Below, one piece after another: positions 54,103-62,537 of a stretch of DNA of 64,000 bases (positions within the stretch are counted from its first letter, which is position 1; each line of letters starts with the position of its first letter). The notes under the pieces are model-generated. The model saw only the letters and a list, made by a program, of their open reading frames with translations. It had not been told where the DNA came from and did no database searches. Origin of the DNA: JADJGC01 sp964592145 (GTDB lineage Bacteria > Zixibacteria > MSB-5A5 > CAIYYT01); assembly GCA_964592145.1 (NCBI GenBank), contig CAZQBX010000005.1, forward strand, positions 42,533-106,532, in the 5' to 3' direction. The position numbers and the translations under genes were made by a program.

Positions 54103-54495
54103 TCACTTTTTTAGGACAAACGGGGAAGGATAGAGCTTCTTGAGCGAGGTCTTTTTGATCCTGCCATCACAGTTTACCAACAGGATCGGCAGATCTTCGG
54201 CAAACTCGGAAAGAACCTGGAGACAGGCTCCGCAGGGGGTGATGAAGTCTTTGGTATCAGAAGCCAGCGCCATACGGCGAAAACTGCGGTCACGATTGGC
54301 AACCGCCGAAAAGACAGCGACGCGCTCGGCACAAACAGTGAGGCCATAGGAGCGGTTTTCAACGTTAGTGCCGACATAAATAAACCTGGTGGTCTCAAGC
54401 GCCGCACCAACTCTGAATTTTGAGTAAGGGGAATATGAATGAGACAATACCGCCTGACTACTAAGGATCAACTCTTGTTCCGTAAAATTCTTCAT
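54103..54495 (-). CDS. cdd: cytidine deaminase
   Basis: 130 residues, tetrameric type. Zinc ligands in CAERVAVFSA and PCGACLQVLSEF, with N-terminal SPYSKFRVGAAL. It deaminates cytidine and deoxycytidine, feeding the phosphorylase. Lies 56 nt upstream of deoC and 15 nt after the methyltransferase. Confidence 0.94.
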   Translation of the reverse strand: MKNFTEQELILSSQAVLSHSYSPYSKFRVGAALETTRFIYVGTNVENRSYGLTVCAERVAVFSAVANRDRSFRRMALASDTKDFITPCGACLQVLSEFAEDLPILLVNCDGRIKKTSLKKLYPSPFVLKK

Positions 54496-54510
54496 TGCCG
54501 ACTTTGCCTC

Positions 54511-55242
54511 TCACTCTGACATGTACGCAAGGTAGAAAACCCGTAAGGCTGTCTTTAAAGTTTGCTCGCTTTTTTGCGGGGTAGCAACGATTTTTGTGAA
54601 GCCGTTTTTGCGCAACAACGCGACAATGTCCCGGTGGGGATATCCGCGCTCATAAAATGTTTCCTTGAAGCGGTCAATACCGCCGGAAGATCGCACATAT
54701 CCATGAATCGTGATTGCCGCAAGCCGCTCACGGCGGTCGTATTTGCCTTTCATGAGAACCGCGTGTTCGCCTTGTTTTGTGAAGAGAACGGCATCCCAGC
54801 GTCCCAAGCCGATGGCAGTGTTGACATCAAAAATGAAGAAGCCGCCGGGTTTAATGTGGAGCGAAGCCATACGGATGAATTCGGCGAATTGCGCGGGATC
54901 GACGATATGGTTGGCGGCATCAAAGAAGCAGCCGACGGCGTCAAACTGCCGATGCAGATTGTAGCGTGCCATGTCACGTTTGATGAATTCCGGTTTGTTC
55001 TTTGCCTGGAAGTGGCGCAGGCGGGCATTTGCCATAGCCAGCATTTCCTGTGAGCGATCGAGACCGACGACTTCAATTCCCATACGAGCCACAGTGAAGG
55101 CCAGTGAGCCGGTTCCGCAGGCAAGGTCAAGGTAGGATTTGACCCGGTGCTTGATCAGCAGGGGTTTGAGGCGCGGCAGCGCAATGTCGTGGAATTCGCT
55201 CCAGCCGAGCAGGTCATAGTACTTGGCAATGCTCTTGTACAG
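54511..55242 (-). CDS. class I SAM-dependent methyltransferase, start not canonical
   Basis: The frame is open from the stop at 55258. Motif I, LDLACGTGSLAF, lies upstream of the first GTG (55092), so that codon cannot be the start: the fold would lose its SAM-binding loop. Upstream of motif I there is no ATG, GTG or TTG; CTG at 55242-55240 (LYKSIAKYYDLLGW, the typical AxYYD opening) is the most likely start, with GAAAGG 11 nt before it. Later blocks IKPGGFFIFDVN (motif post I) are intact. About 243 residues. Substrate unknown; lies between Ctp protease and cdd. Confidence 0.7.
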   Translation of the reverse strand: MYKSIAKYYDLLGWSEFHDIALPRLKPLLIKHRVKSYLDLACGTGSLAFTVARMGIEVVGLDRSQEMLAMANARLRHFQAKNKPEFIKRDMARYNLHRQFDAVGCFFDAANHIVDPAQFAEFIRMASLHIKPGGFFIFDVNTAIGLGRWDAVLFTKQGEHAVLMKGKYDRRERLAAITIHGYVRSSGGIDRFKETFYERGYPHRDIVALLRKNGFTKIVATPQKSEQTLKTALRVFYLAYMSE

Positions 55243-55249
55243 ACCGGGC

Positions 55250-56932
55250 CTAGCCTTTCAGCAGCGCGTTGTACTTGCCGCGATCCTTAAGAAGCTCCAT
55301 TGCCTGGCGCACGGCGGGGTCTTCCTTGGTTATGATCTCTTCGTAAACGGCGGTATCGCCAAACTTAATATAGAGGATTTCCCGCCGCAGTGCCGATCGA
55401 ATGAAATCGCGGCCGCGTTCGAAATCCTGGTCCTTTTCCCTTTCGATCGCTTTGCGCAGAGCCTCGATTTCTGTCGTAAACGATTTTGCTTTGCCTTCGG
55501 CGGCGACGGCTGATTCGAGACTGGTCAGAAGTTCTTCGGAACTGCTCTTATAGACAAATCCCTTGGACTTCACAAAGGTCCGGAAATCGCGGATCATCTC
55601 ATCTGTGACAGCGAAATCGCGAGGAATCGACTTGACTCTTGAAGTGTAATCGATGGCAAATTGGAAGAAGAGGTTCTCGCGCGAAAGATTGTGTTCGAGG
55701 GGAAGCAGACCTTTTCTCGAGACGGGTACGTCGGGAGTAATTCCGCCGCCGCCAAACACCTTGCGCCCGTTACCGGTCTTGAAGACCTTTGACTCCTGAC
55801 TATTAGCCTGTCCCTGTTCTTTATCGAGTATACCGTTTTTGTGTGACCGTTCCGGCCTTTGAATTGAGCGACCGGAGGGGATATAATACTTCGAAGTCGT
55901 CAATTTCAGTGCGTAATCTGAATTCTCCCATTCAAAGACGTTTTGAACTAATCCCTTGCCGTAGGTCACGGTACCCATGATAACACCCCTGTCCCAATCC
56001 TGAACGGCTCCGGAGACGATTTCGGCAGCCGATGCTGTTCCGCTGTCTACCAGGACAACGAGGTTGCCATCGGGGAAGATCGGGTTGCCAGTGGAAAGAT
56101 ACCGCCGCTGGGTTGACTGCGATTGACCTTTCGTGTAAACGACAAGCCTCTCTTTGGGAATGAACTGACTCACGACAGAGATTGCCTGATCCATCAAGCC
56201 GCCGCCATTGGAGCGTAAGTCGAGTATGAGCGACTGGCAACCCCTGCTCTTAAGGTCGCGCAGGGCAGTCTGGAATTCGTCGCCAGCTTTCTCGGCAAAC
56301 TTGGAAATACGCACGTAGCCGAGCGACTGGTCGAGCATTCCCGAATATTTGACTGGATGCAATTCTACGACAGCGCGTTCGACAATATAGTCCATGGGAT
56401 TGGCGACACCGGGACGTTCGACTGTAATTCGAACCTTGGTTCCGGCTTTTCCGCGCGCCAGGGCATTAAACTCGGAATTGGTCAATCGCGATACAATTCG
56501 ACCTTCGATTTTGACGATTTTGTCGCCCGGGCGGAGTCCGAGTTTTGATGCCGGTGCGCCCTCAAGCGGGGTGATGATTGTGACTTCGCCGTCGCGATAG
56601 TCGATATCGATGCCGATGCCTTCGTAGCGACCGGAGGCGGCTTCGCGCAGAGCTTCATAATCGTCGCGGCGCAGTAAGACGCTGTAGGGGTCAAGATTAG
56701 CAAGCATTCCTTCAAAACTGGAGTTGAATAGCTCGTCAAGATTGACAGCGTCCATGTAATTTTCACGAATTGACAGGGCGATATCGGAGATAATCTTGGT
56801 GTAATAGGCGATTGAGCGGCCACCCTTAGAGGGTGTCGATTTGTCACTGTTTTGCGACAATGCAACAGTGGCAAAAACGCCGGCGATTAAAATGACGATG
56901 GCGGCACGATAAACATTCCCTGTGCGCTTCAA
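55250..56932 (-). CDS. C-terminal processing protease (S41), paralogue A
   Basis: 560 residues. Signal anchor (about 8-27), a helical region, PDZ domain (about 85-165), then the S41 catalytic domain with nucleophile Ser in SGTASAAEI and Lys in YGKGLVQ, and a long helical C-terminal extension. Start is TTG 56932 with strong SD GGAGG. Promoter at 56963-56990. First gene of the ctp-methyltransferase-cdd-deoC-pdp-...-mrfA run. A close relative lies upstream at 57105-58913. Confidence 0.9.
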   Translation of the reverse strand: MKRTGNVYRAAIVILIAGVFATVALSQNSDKSTPSKGGRSIAYYTKIISDIALSIRENYMDAVNLDELFNSSFEGMLANLDPYSVLLRRDDYEALREAASGRYEGIGIDIDYRDGEVTIITPLEGAPASKLGLRPGDKIVKIEGRIVSRLTNSEFNALARGKAGTKVRITVERPGVANPMDYIVERAVVELHPVKYSGMLDQSLGYVRISKFAEKAGDEFQTALRDLKSRGCQSLILDLRSNGGGLMDQAISVVSQFIPKERLVVYTKGQSQSTQRRYLSTGNPIFPDGNLVVLVDSGTASAAEIVSGAVQDWDRGVIMGTVTYGKGLVQNVFEWENSDYALKLTTSKYYIPSGRSIQRPERSHKNGILDKEQGQANSQESKVFKTGNGRKVFGGGGITPDVPVSRKGLLPLEHNLSRENLFFQFAIDYTSRVKSIPRDFAVTDEMIRDFRTFVKSKGFVYKSSSEELLTSLESAVAAEGKAKSFTTEIEALRKAIEREKDQDFERGRDFIRSALRREILYIKFGDTAVYEEIITKEDPAVRQAMELLKDRGKYNALLKG

Positions 56933-56962
56933 TCCATACCTCCGTGAAGTCGAGTACTTGCG

Positions 56963-56990
56963 AATCTACGAGTTCAATCCACAGTGTCAA
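56963..56990 (-). promoter_or_regulatory. sigma70 promoter for the Ctp/nucleoside operon
   Basis: Minus strand TTGACA (56990-56985), 16-nt spacer, TAGATT (56968-56963). Transcription would start near 56956, some 24 nt before the TTG start of paralogue A. Confidence 0.6.
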
Positions 56991-57051
56991 GTAAACCTAT
57001 ACAAAACAGATACCCATTTCCTGTCGTTTGTTAGGGTTGTCAGTTCGCAAC

Positions 57052-57083
57052 AAAAAAGGGCGGTCGCAGGTTGCGACCGCCCT
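57052..57083 (-). terminator. rho-independent terminator between the two Ctp genes
   Basis: AGGGCGGTCGCA / TGCGACCGCCCT, a perfect 12-bp stem with loop of 3 nt; on the minus strand it is followed by TTTTTTG. It isolates paralogue B from paralogue A, which has its own promoter downstream of it. Confidence 0.93.
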
Positions 57084-57104
57084 ACAGTTCGAAATTCGAG
57101 TTGG

Positions 57105-58913
57105 TTAGCCCTTGTCTTCGTCCTTCTTGGCTGGCTTGAGCAAGGTACCGTACTTGGCCTTGTTCTTCAGCAAATCAAGCGCTTGCTTGACGTGCTTATC
57201 TTCTTTCATGGTAATCTGTTCATAGATGCCGCGTTCGCCATACTCGCTGCGAAGAATCTCGCGTTTGATGGACTGGCGAATGTAGTCGATTGAGACGTCG
57301 AAATCCTTGACTTTCTCTTTTTCAATCAACTGCTTCATTTCCGCGATGTCGGCTGCAAAGAGGTCGTTCTTTTCCATCTCTTTGGCAGTGGCTTCGAATT
57401 TTTCCAAGTCGAGTTCAAGGCCGGTCTTGTAGTCAAAGGCCTTTTCTTTCAGGAATTTGCGGAAGTCGTTGACAATCTCATCCGTGACTTCGAAGTCTTT
57501 CGGCGTGTCTTTGTGTTTCGTGGCATACTCGATAGCAAACTCCGAGAACATGTTTTTGCGAACCAAATTGTACTCGATCGGCTTCCACAGCTCATCTTCG
57601 ACGACAACGTCCGGCACGACGCCACCGCCGCCGTAGACTTTGCGGCCGGCGTTGGTAAAGAAGACTTCGCGACTATCACCGAGTTCGGAGTTCTTCTCCT
57701 CGAGAATGATCTCGTCTTCCGACATTGATTCCATATGCTTCTTGGCGCGCTCCGGTTTCTGAATACAGCGGCCGGAGGGGATGTAATACTTGGCGGTGGT
57801 CAACTTAAGAGCGGCCTCGCCATTCTGTCCGCCGAATACCTGCTGAACCAGTCCTTTGCCAAACGTCGTATTGCCTACGATAACGCCGCGGTCCCAATCT
57901 TGAAGGGCACCCGAGACGATTTCCGAAGCCGACGCGGTGCCACCATTGACGAGCACGACGAGATCGCCTTCGGGGAAGAGCGGTTCGCTCTGCGAGAAAT
58001 ACTTCTTCTGTGAGGTCGGGTACTTGCCTTGCGTATAAACGACCAGTTTTTCTTTAGGAAGGAACAGATTGGCGACACTAATCGCCTGGTCGAGCAAACC
58101 ACCGCCATTTGAGCGCAAGTCGAAGATTAGGGATTTGACGCCCATGTTGGTCTTCATGTCGGTGATGGCTTTCTCGAGTTCCTCGGTGGTGGTCTCGGCA
58201 AACTTATCTATTCTGACGTAGCCAATGCCCGGTTCAACCAGTCCATAGTAGCGGACGGAATTGAGTTCGATGACTGCACGCTCGACATCATATTCCATCG
58301 GGTAATCGATGCCAGGACGCTGAATCGTCAATTTCACTTTAGTACCGGCCGGTCCGCGCATCAAGTTTGCGGCTTCATCGGTTTTCATGCCTTCGGTCGA
58401 GACAGTATCGATCTTCATAATCTTGTCGCCGGCCTTGAAGCCCATCCGCCATGCCGGCGTGCCTTCCATCGGAGAGACAATTGTGACCCGGTCATCGCGA
58501 AGGTCAATCTGCATTCCGACGCCTTCATACTTGCCGTGGGTGCTCTCCATCAGTGATTCGTATGACTTTGGCTTGAGAACAACGGAGTATGGATCAAGAT
58601 TGGAAAGCATGCCTTCGATACCGGCTTCAATCAGGCTTTCGGGATCGACATCTTCCATGTAGCGCGAGTGAATCTTGTAGGCAATATCAGCCATCATTTT
58701 GGTGTAGTACGCAATGGAGTGGTTGCGCGAATCGACCGGAGGCTGTTGAACTTCTGCAGGGTTTGACGTTGCTTGCGCAAACAGGTCCTTGCCGTACACT
58801 GCGCTTTGGAGCGTGGATTGCGCCGCGTCGCCGGAGCCGACGATCCAAATGACGCTTAGCGCCACGATCGCCAGCATCAGGGCGTAGAGCTTAACTCTAA
58901 GATCGGTTTTCAT
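57105..58913 (-). CDS. C-terminal processing protease (S41), paralogue B
   Basis: 602 residues. Signal anchor (about 8-26), PDZ (about 105-185), S41 domain with Ser in GGTASASEI and Lys in FGKGLVQ, and the same kind of C-terminal helical extension with FRKFLKEKAFDYKTG. ATG 58913 with SD GGAGGAAG at 58918-58925; upstream in-frame codons are not used. Paralogous to the gene at 55250-56932 over its full length. Ends before a strong terminator. Confidence 0.9.
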   Translation of the reverse strand: MKTDLRVKLYALMLAIVALSVIWIVGSGDAAQSTLQSAVYGKDLFAQATSNPAEVQQPPVDSRNHSIAYYTKMMADIAYKIHSRYMEDVDPESLIEAGIEGMLSNLDPYSVVLKPKSYESLMESTHGKYEGVGMQIDLRDDRVTIVSPMEGTPAWRMGFKAGDKIMKIDTVSTEGMKTDEAANLMRGPAGTKVKLTIQRPGIDYPMEYDVERAVIELNSVRYYGLVEPGIGYVRIDKFAETTTEELEKAITDMKTNMGVKSLIFDLRSNGGGLLDQAISVANLFLPKEKLVVYTQGKYPTSQKKYFSQSEPLFPEGDLVVLVNGGTASASEIVSGALQDWDRGVIVGNTTFGKGLVQQVFGGQNGEAALKLTTAKYYIPSGRCIQKPERAKKHMESMSEDEIILEEKNSELGDSREVFFTNAGRKVYGGGGVVPDVVVEDELWKPIEYNLVRKNMFSEFAIEYATKHKDTPKDFEVTDEIVNDFRKFLKEKAFDYKTGLELDLEKFEATAKEMEKNDLFAADIAEMKQLIEKEKVKDFDVSIDYIRQSIKREILRSEYGERGIYEQITMKEDKHVKQALDLLKNKAKYGTLLKPAKKDEDKG

Positions 58914-59102
58914 CAGGTTCTTCCTCCGGGCTGAAATTGCTAAATTCACTGGAGTTCGTTGCCAATTCAAGTTGCCGTTTCGTGTCTTATGCCACAATAT
59001 CGGCCGCTATCTTCCTCAATTACAACGTTTATACAACTCTTTTTGTTTCAAAGTTCTCACTTTCAAGAACATACGACGTTTGCCGGCCATATTTAGGTTG
59101 AC

Positions 59103-59141
59103 GGCACTATCCCACGCATAAGATAGTGAGAATCGTGCCGG
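59103..59141. repeat. nested inverted repeat in the Ctp-ogt intergenic region
   Basis: Outer arms CGGCAC (59103-59108) and GTGCCG (59136-59141) and inner arms CACTATC (59106-59112) and GATAGTG (59123-59129) share three bases, so two alternative hairpins exclude each other. No T run. Lies between two divergent genes in a 413-bp gap (58914-59326). Apart from this element and the ogt promoter nothing else is evident there. Confidence 0.5.
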
Positions 59142-59253
59142 AGTTAAGGTTATTGTTTACATTTTCGTTAAGCCCATGAAACATTGTGGTTTGACCGGCG
59201 TAAGCTCGAAACAGAAACATAGCGGTCGGGAAGAATCATGTTTTGGCAGTGCT

Positions 59254-59281
59254 TTGACTTGCATGGAAGAAGACATATATT
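59254..59281 (+). promoter_or_regulatory. sigma70 promoter for ogt
   Basis: TTGACT 59254-59259, 16-nt spacer, TATATT 59276-59281. Start near 59288, about 39 nt before ATG 59327. Confidence 0.6.
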
Positions 59282-59326
59282 GCAACACTGATCGGGAATT
59301 CTCCAAGCGGAAGAAGCCGGAAACCA

Positions 59327-59812
59327 ATGATGTTCAAGAAGCGCACAATTGAAACAGCGATCGGCAAGCTCGTACTAATTGGACGCACAGACTACGTTGA
59401 GTGCATCCAATTTGGGGCAGGCAAGCTACCGAAGCAGTATGAAAGCTGCTCGCAGGAAAACCATGAGGCCTTTGCTGAAGCAGTCCGGCAACTCCAGGAG
59501 TATTTTTCAGGGGATCGAAAGAAGTTTTCGTTTCCAATCAGGCTTGTTGCCGACGGATTCCAGCATAAGGCGTTAGTTGCACTTCGGAATGTTGAATATG
59601 GTCGGACGATAAGCTATAAGCAGCTCGCGGAGATGGCCGGTTCAGCGAAGGCGTTTCGGGCTGCGGGAACGGCCTGCGCCGGGAATCCGCTGCCAATCGT
59701 CATTCCCTGCCATCGAGTGCTGACGTCTGATGGGAGATTGGGCGGCTTCGGTGGCGGTCTGAAGGTGAAGAAAATGCTGCTTGATCTCGAGCACGCGCCA
59801 TACCGAGAATGA
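59327..59812 (+). CDS. ogt: methylated-DNA--protein-cysteine methyltransferase (Ogt-like)
   Basis: 161 residues. The active-site IPCHRVL cysteine accepts the methyl group; AGTACAGNPLP and GRLGGFGGG follow. Normal length for the single-domain Ogt. Repairs O6-alkylguanine. Two ATG codons in a row (59327, 59330); GGAAG-rich sequence upstream may serve as SD. The stop overlaps the M29 peptidase frame. Confidence 0.93.
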   Translation: MMFKKRTIETAIGKLVLIGRTDYVECIQFGAGKLPKQYESCSQENHEAFAEAVRQLQEYFSGDRKKFSFPIRLVADGFQHKALVALRNVEYGRTISYKQLAEMAGSAKAFRAAGTACAGNPLPIVIPCHRVLTSDGRLGGFGGGLKVKKMLLDLEHAPYRE

Positions 59813-59835
59813 ACCATTTGATGATAGAGGGAATT

Positions 59836-60948
59836 ATGGATCCAAGAATCGGGAAATTAGCAGAAGTGATGGTCGACTACTCGCTTAGTATCAAGAAAGG
59901 CGACTCGTTCAAAATCCGCGGACCACATCACGCTTTGCCGTTGATCAAAGCGGTATACTCCCTGGCATTGAAGAGGGGAGCTTACCCGTACGTCGAGTTC
60001 AACTGTGAACCACTTGGTGAAATTCTGATCAAGGAAGCAAGCGACGATCAATTGACCTACATGCATCCACTTGATATTGAGGAAGCAAAGATGATGGATG
60101 CGTATCTTCATGTCTGGAGTTCAGAAAACACGAAGTTTCTCTCAAATGCAGATTCTGCGAGACAGGCATTGAACCAGAAGTCGCGCAAAGAGTATCTGGA
60201 GATATTCTTCCGGCGGGTCGCCGATGGATCACTCCGCTGGTGTGGAACAATGTTCCCGGCGCAGGCGGATGCGCAGGAGGCGGAGAAGTCATTGACCGAA
60301 TTTGAGGACTTCGTTTATTCCGCCGGCTACTGTGATACTGCCGATCCGGTCTCACACTGGAAGAAGATTTCGGCGGCCCAGGCAAAGCTCTGCGAGCGGC
60401 TGAACAGACTTTCGACGATTCATGTCAAATCTAGCGACACCGACTTGAGGATGAAGGTAGCCGGCCGCAAGTGGATCAATTGTGATGGAAAAGAGAACTT
60501 CCCGGATGGGGAAGTGTTCACTTCGCCGTTGGAAGATTCCACTAATGGTGTCATCACTTATACCTATCCGGCGTGTTACGGCGGCAGGGAGGTCGAAAAC
60601 GTCCGTCTGACATTCAAGGACGGTGTCGTCACTGATTTCAGCGCGGCCAAAAACTATGATTTTCTAAAGAAAATGTTGGAGATGGATGAAGGCGCCAAGC
60701 GGGTGGGAGAGTTCGCAATCGGCACCAATTACCACGTTCAGACTTTCTCGAAGAACACACTGTTTGACGAGAAGATCGGTGGAACGTGTCATCTGGCAGT
60801 CGGCAATTCGATCTACGAATCGGGCGGCACCAACCAATCGGCGCTGCATTGGGATATGGTCTGTGAACTGCGCAAGGGAGGCGAAATCTTTGGCGATGAC
60901 GAGTTGATATACAAGGATGGCAAGTTTGTGCCGGGATTTGCAGATTAA
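59836..60948 (+). CDS. M29 family aminopeptidase (AmpS-like)
   Basis: 370 residues from ATG 59836, the start that matches the family MDPRI opening; ATG 59809 overlaps the ogt stop and is an alternative. Blocks SLSIKKGDSFKIRG, YTYPACYGGREVENVRL, GTNYHVQTFSKNTLFDEKIGGTCHLA and HWDMV carry the metal ligands (E, H, D) of the thermophilic aminopeptidase family. A cytosolic metallo-aminopeptidase. Ogt-peptidase pairing is not obviously functional. Confidence 0.87.
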   Translation: MDPRIGKLAEVMVDYSLSIKKGDSFKIRGPHHALPLIKAVYSLALKRGAYPYVEFNCEPLGEILIKEASDDQLTYMHPLDIEEAKMMDAYLHVWSSENTKFLSNADSARQALNQKSRKEYLEIFFRRVADGSLRWCGTMFPAQADAQEAEKSLTEFEDFVYSAGYCDTADPVSHWKKISAAQAKLCERLNRLSTIHVKSSDTDLRMKVAGRKWINCDGKENFPDGEVFTSPLEDSTNGVITYTYPACYGGREVENVRLTFKDGVVTDFSAAKNYDFLKKMLEMDEGAKRVGEFAIGTNYHVQTFSKNTLFDEKIGGTCHLAVGNSIYESGGTNQSALHWDMVCELRKGGEIFGDDELIYKDGKFVPGFAD

Positions 60949-60974
60949 TCTTTTCCGCTGACCGACTTTGAGTC

Positions 60975-61002
60975 TTAGGGAGGCGCTGAAGCGTCTCCCT
61001 AA
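60975..61002 (+). terminator. strong stem-loop after the aminopeptidase, without a T run
   Basis: TTAGGGAGGCGC / GCGTCTCCCTAA (12 bp, one G-T pair) with a TGAA loop, followed by GGTCCG, not by T. May be a rho-assisted or processing-type terminator. Confidence 0.45.
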
Positions 61003-61065
61003 GGTCCGACCTCTCAACATTCAATTTGCCTTTCTGCCCTCCAATACATTATCTCACTACCAGAT

Positions 61066-62478
61066 ATGGCACGAATAGACTTCATGCGTCCCATTGAGTT
61101 GGGATTCAAACCGATCAGACGCTTGCCGCCCGAGAAGATTTTGGCGCTAAGCTTTGGTGCTTTCATAATGGTGATGACCTTTGTGCTGATGTTGCCGCAA
61201 TGCACCACCCGCGGTTCGATCGGTTTTATCGATGCCTTGTTTACCATAACATCGGCCACGTGTGTGACCGGATTGGCTGTGGTGGACACCGGAACTTATT
61301 TCACAGCGTTTGGACAGGGCGTGATTCTGTTCTCGATTCAGCTCGGCGGCATCGGTATCATGACCTTCTCGACGTTTCTGCTCTATGTATTCGGTCGGAG
61401 GCTGACTGCCAACGATTCGGACCTGCTTTCCACCAGCCTGGGAAAGACGAATGGCACGACACCGCGCGGATTGCTGTTAACGGTTGTAATTATCACCGTG
61501 ATCATCGAGACGATCGGAGCAGTGCTGCTGTACTCGCGATTCGAGCGTGACATGGCGACTAATGATGCAATATGGCACTCAATTTTCCATTCGGTCTCGG
61601 CGTTCTGTAATGCGGGTTTTGCGCTGAGTCCAGACAATCTTATTGGCTATGTTGGCAATCCAACTGTAAACATCACCATCATGTTGTTAATTATGCTCGG
61701 TGGCATCGGGTTTGTTGCTTTCCTGGAGTTAGAGAGATTTGTCATTTCGCGTACACGACTTTTTTTGGAGAAAATTGGAGTCTCAAAGGGATCGAGTTAT
61801 TGGCGGGAAGCCCCGTTTCGGTTTTCGGTTCACTCGAAAATTGTGATTGCGATGTCGTTGTGGTTGGTACTGATCGGAGCGGTCCTGATCGGCTTCCTGG
61901 AATACAACAATGTTCAGCAGGGGATGCCTTGGTCGACACGAATTCTGAGTTCGCTCTTTCAATCGGTGACTCCGCGAACAGCTGGGTTNNNNNNNNNNAT
62001 TATGATTCTGATGTTCATTGGAGCGTCTCCGGGTTCAACAGGCGGCGGTATTAAGACTTCGACTTTTGCCGTGCTCTTAGGCATGGTGCGTGCGCGCCTG
62101 AAGCGTCAGGATCATGTGGTGTTTTTCGAACGGCGGATCGGCTCGTTCTTGCAGTCCGAAGCGGTTACTTTTACGATCATTGCCAGCGCAGTTGTCATTG
62201 GCGGCGCTTTGCTGCTGCAGATTTTCGAGACGGGGGGACAGGGACATCGGGCCAGCGGTGAAAAGTTTGTCGAGTTGTTATTTGAGGCGATTTCGGCATT
62301 TGGCACCGTGGGCCTTTCTACCGGTGTTACTCCAAAGCTTGCGCCGTTGAGCAAAGTCGTATTGATTGTCCTTATGTTCGTTGGTCGCGTTGGGCCGTTG
62401 ACGTTGGCGTTGGCGATCAGCCGTTATCGGCAGCCGAGTAAGGTAGTCTATCCTGAAGGCAGGGTGATTATTGGGTAA
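61066..62478 (+). CDS. ktrB: TrkH/KtrB potassium transporter, with an assembly gap
   Basis: 470 residues as drawn, eight or more membrane helices and four P-loops. ATCVTGLAVVDTG is the first P-loop and SAFCNAGFALS the second; the third/fourth region contains TPRTAG before the gap and SPGSTGGGIKTSTF after. N run at 61989-61998 removes the end of the TAGFNT-type filter. In relatives about 15 residues separate TAGF from ILMFIG, so the real missing stretch is longer than 10 nt (inference). Works with the TrkA-type protein 60 nt downstream. Confidence 0.87.
   Translation: MARIDFMRPIELGFKPIRRLPPEKILALSFGAFIMVMTFVLMLPQCTTRGSIGFIDALFTITSATCVTGLAVVDTGTYFTAFGQGVILFSIQLGGIGIMTFSTFLLYVFGRRLTANDSDLLSTSLGKTNGTTPRGLLLTVVIITVIIETIGAVLLYSRFERDMATNDAIWHSIFHSVSAFCNAGFALSPDNLIGYVGNPTVNITIMLLIMLGGIGFVAFLELERFVISRTRLFLEKIGVSKGSSYWREAPFRFSVHSKIVIAMSLWLVLIGAVLIGFLEYNNVQQGMPWSTRILSSLFQSVTPRTAGXXXXIMILMFIGASPGSTGGGIKTSTFAVLLGMVRARLKRQDHVVFFERRIGSFLQSEAVTFTIIASAVVIGGALLLQIFETGGQGHRASGEKFVELLFEAISAFGTVGLSTGVTPKLAPLSKVVLIVLMFVGRVGPLTLALAISRYRQPSKVVYPEGRVIIG
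61989..61998. other. assembly gap (10 N) inside ktrB
   Basis: Ten N directly after TPRTAG, in the region of the last potassium-filter loop. Confidence 0.95.
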
Positions 62479-62537
62479 CTCTCGAAGAAGGATGATTCCG
62501 GGTCAGTGACCATTCGGCCCGGGAGAATGGAATAAGA

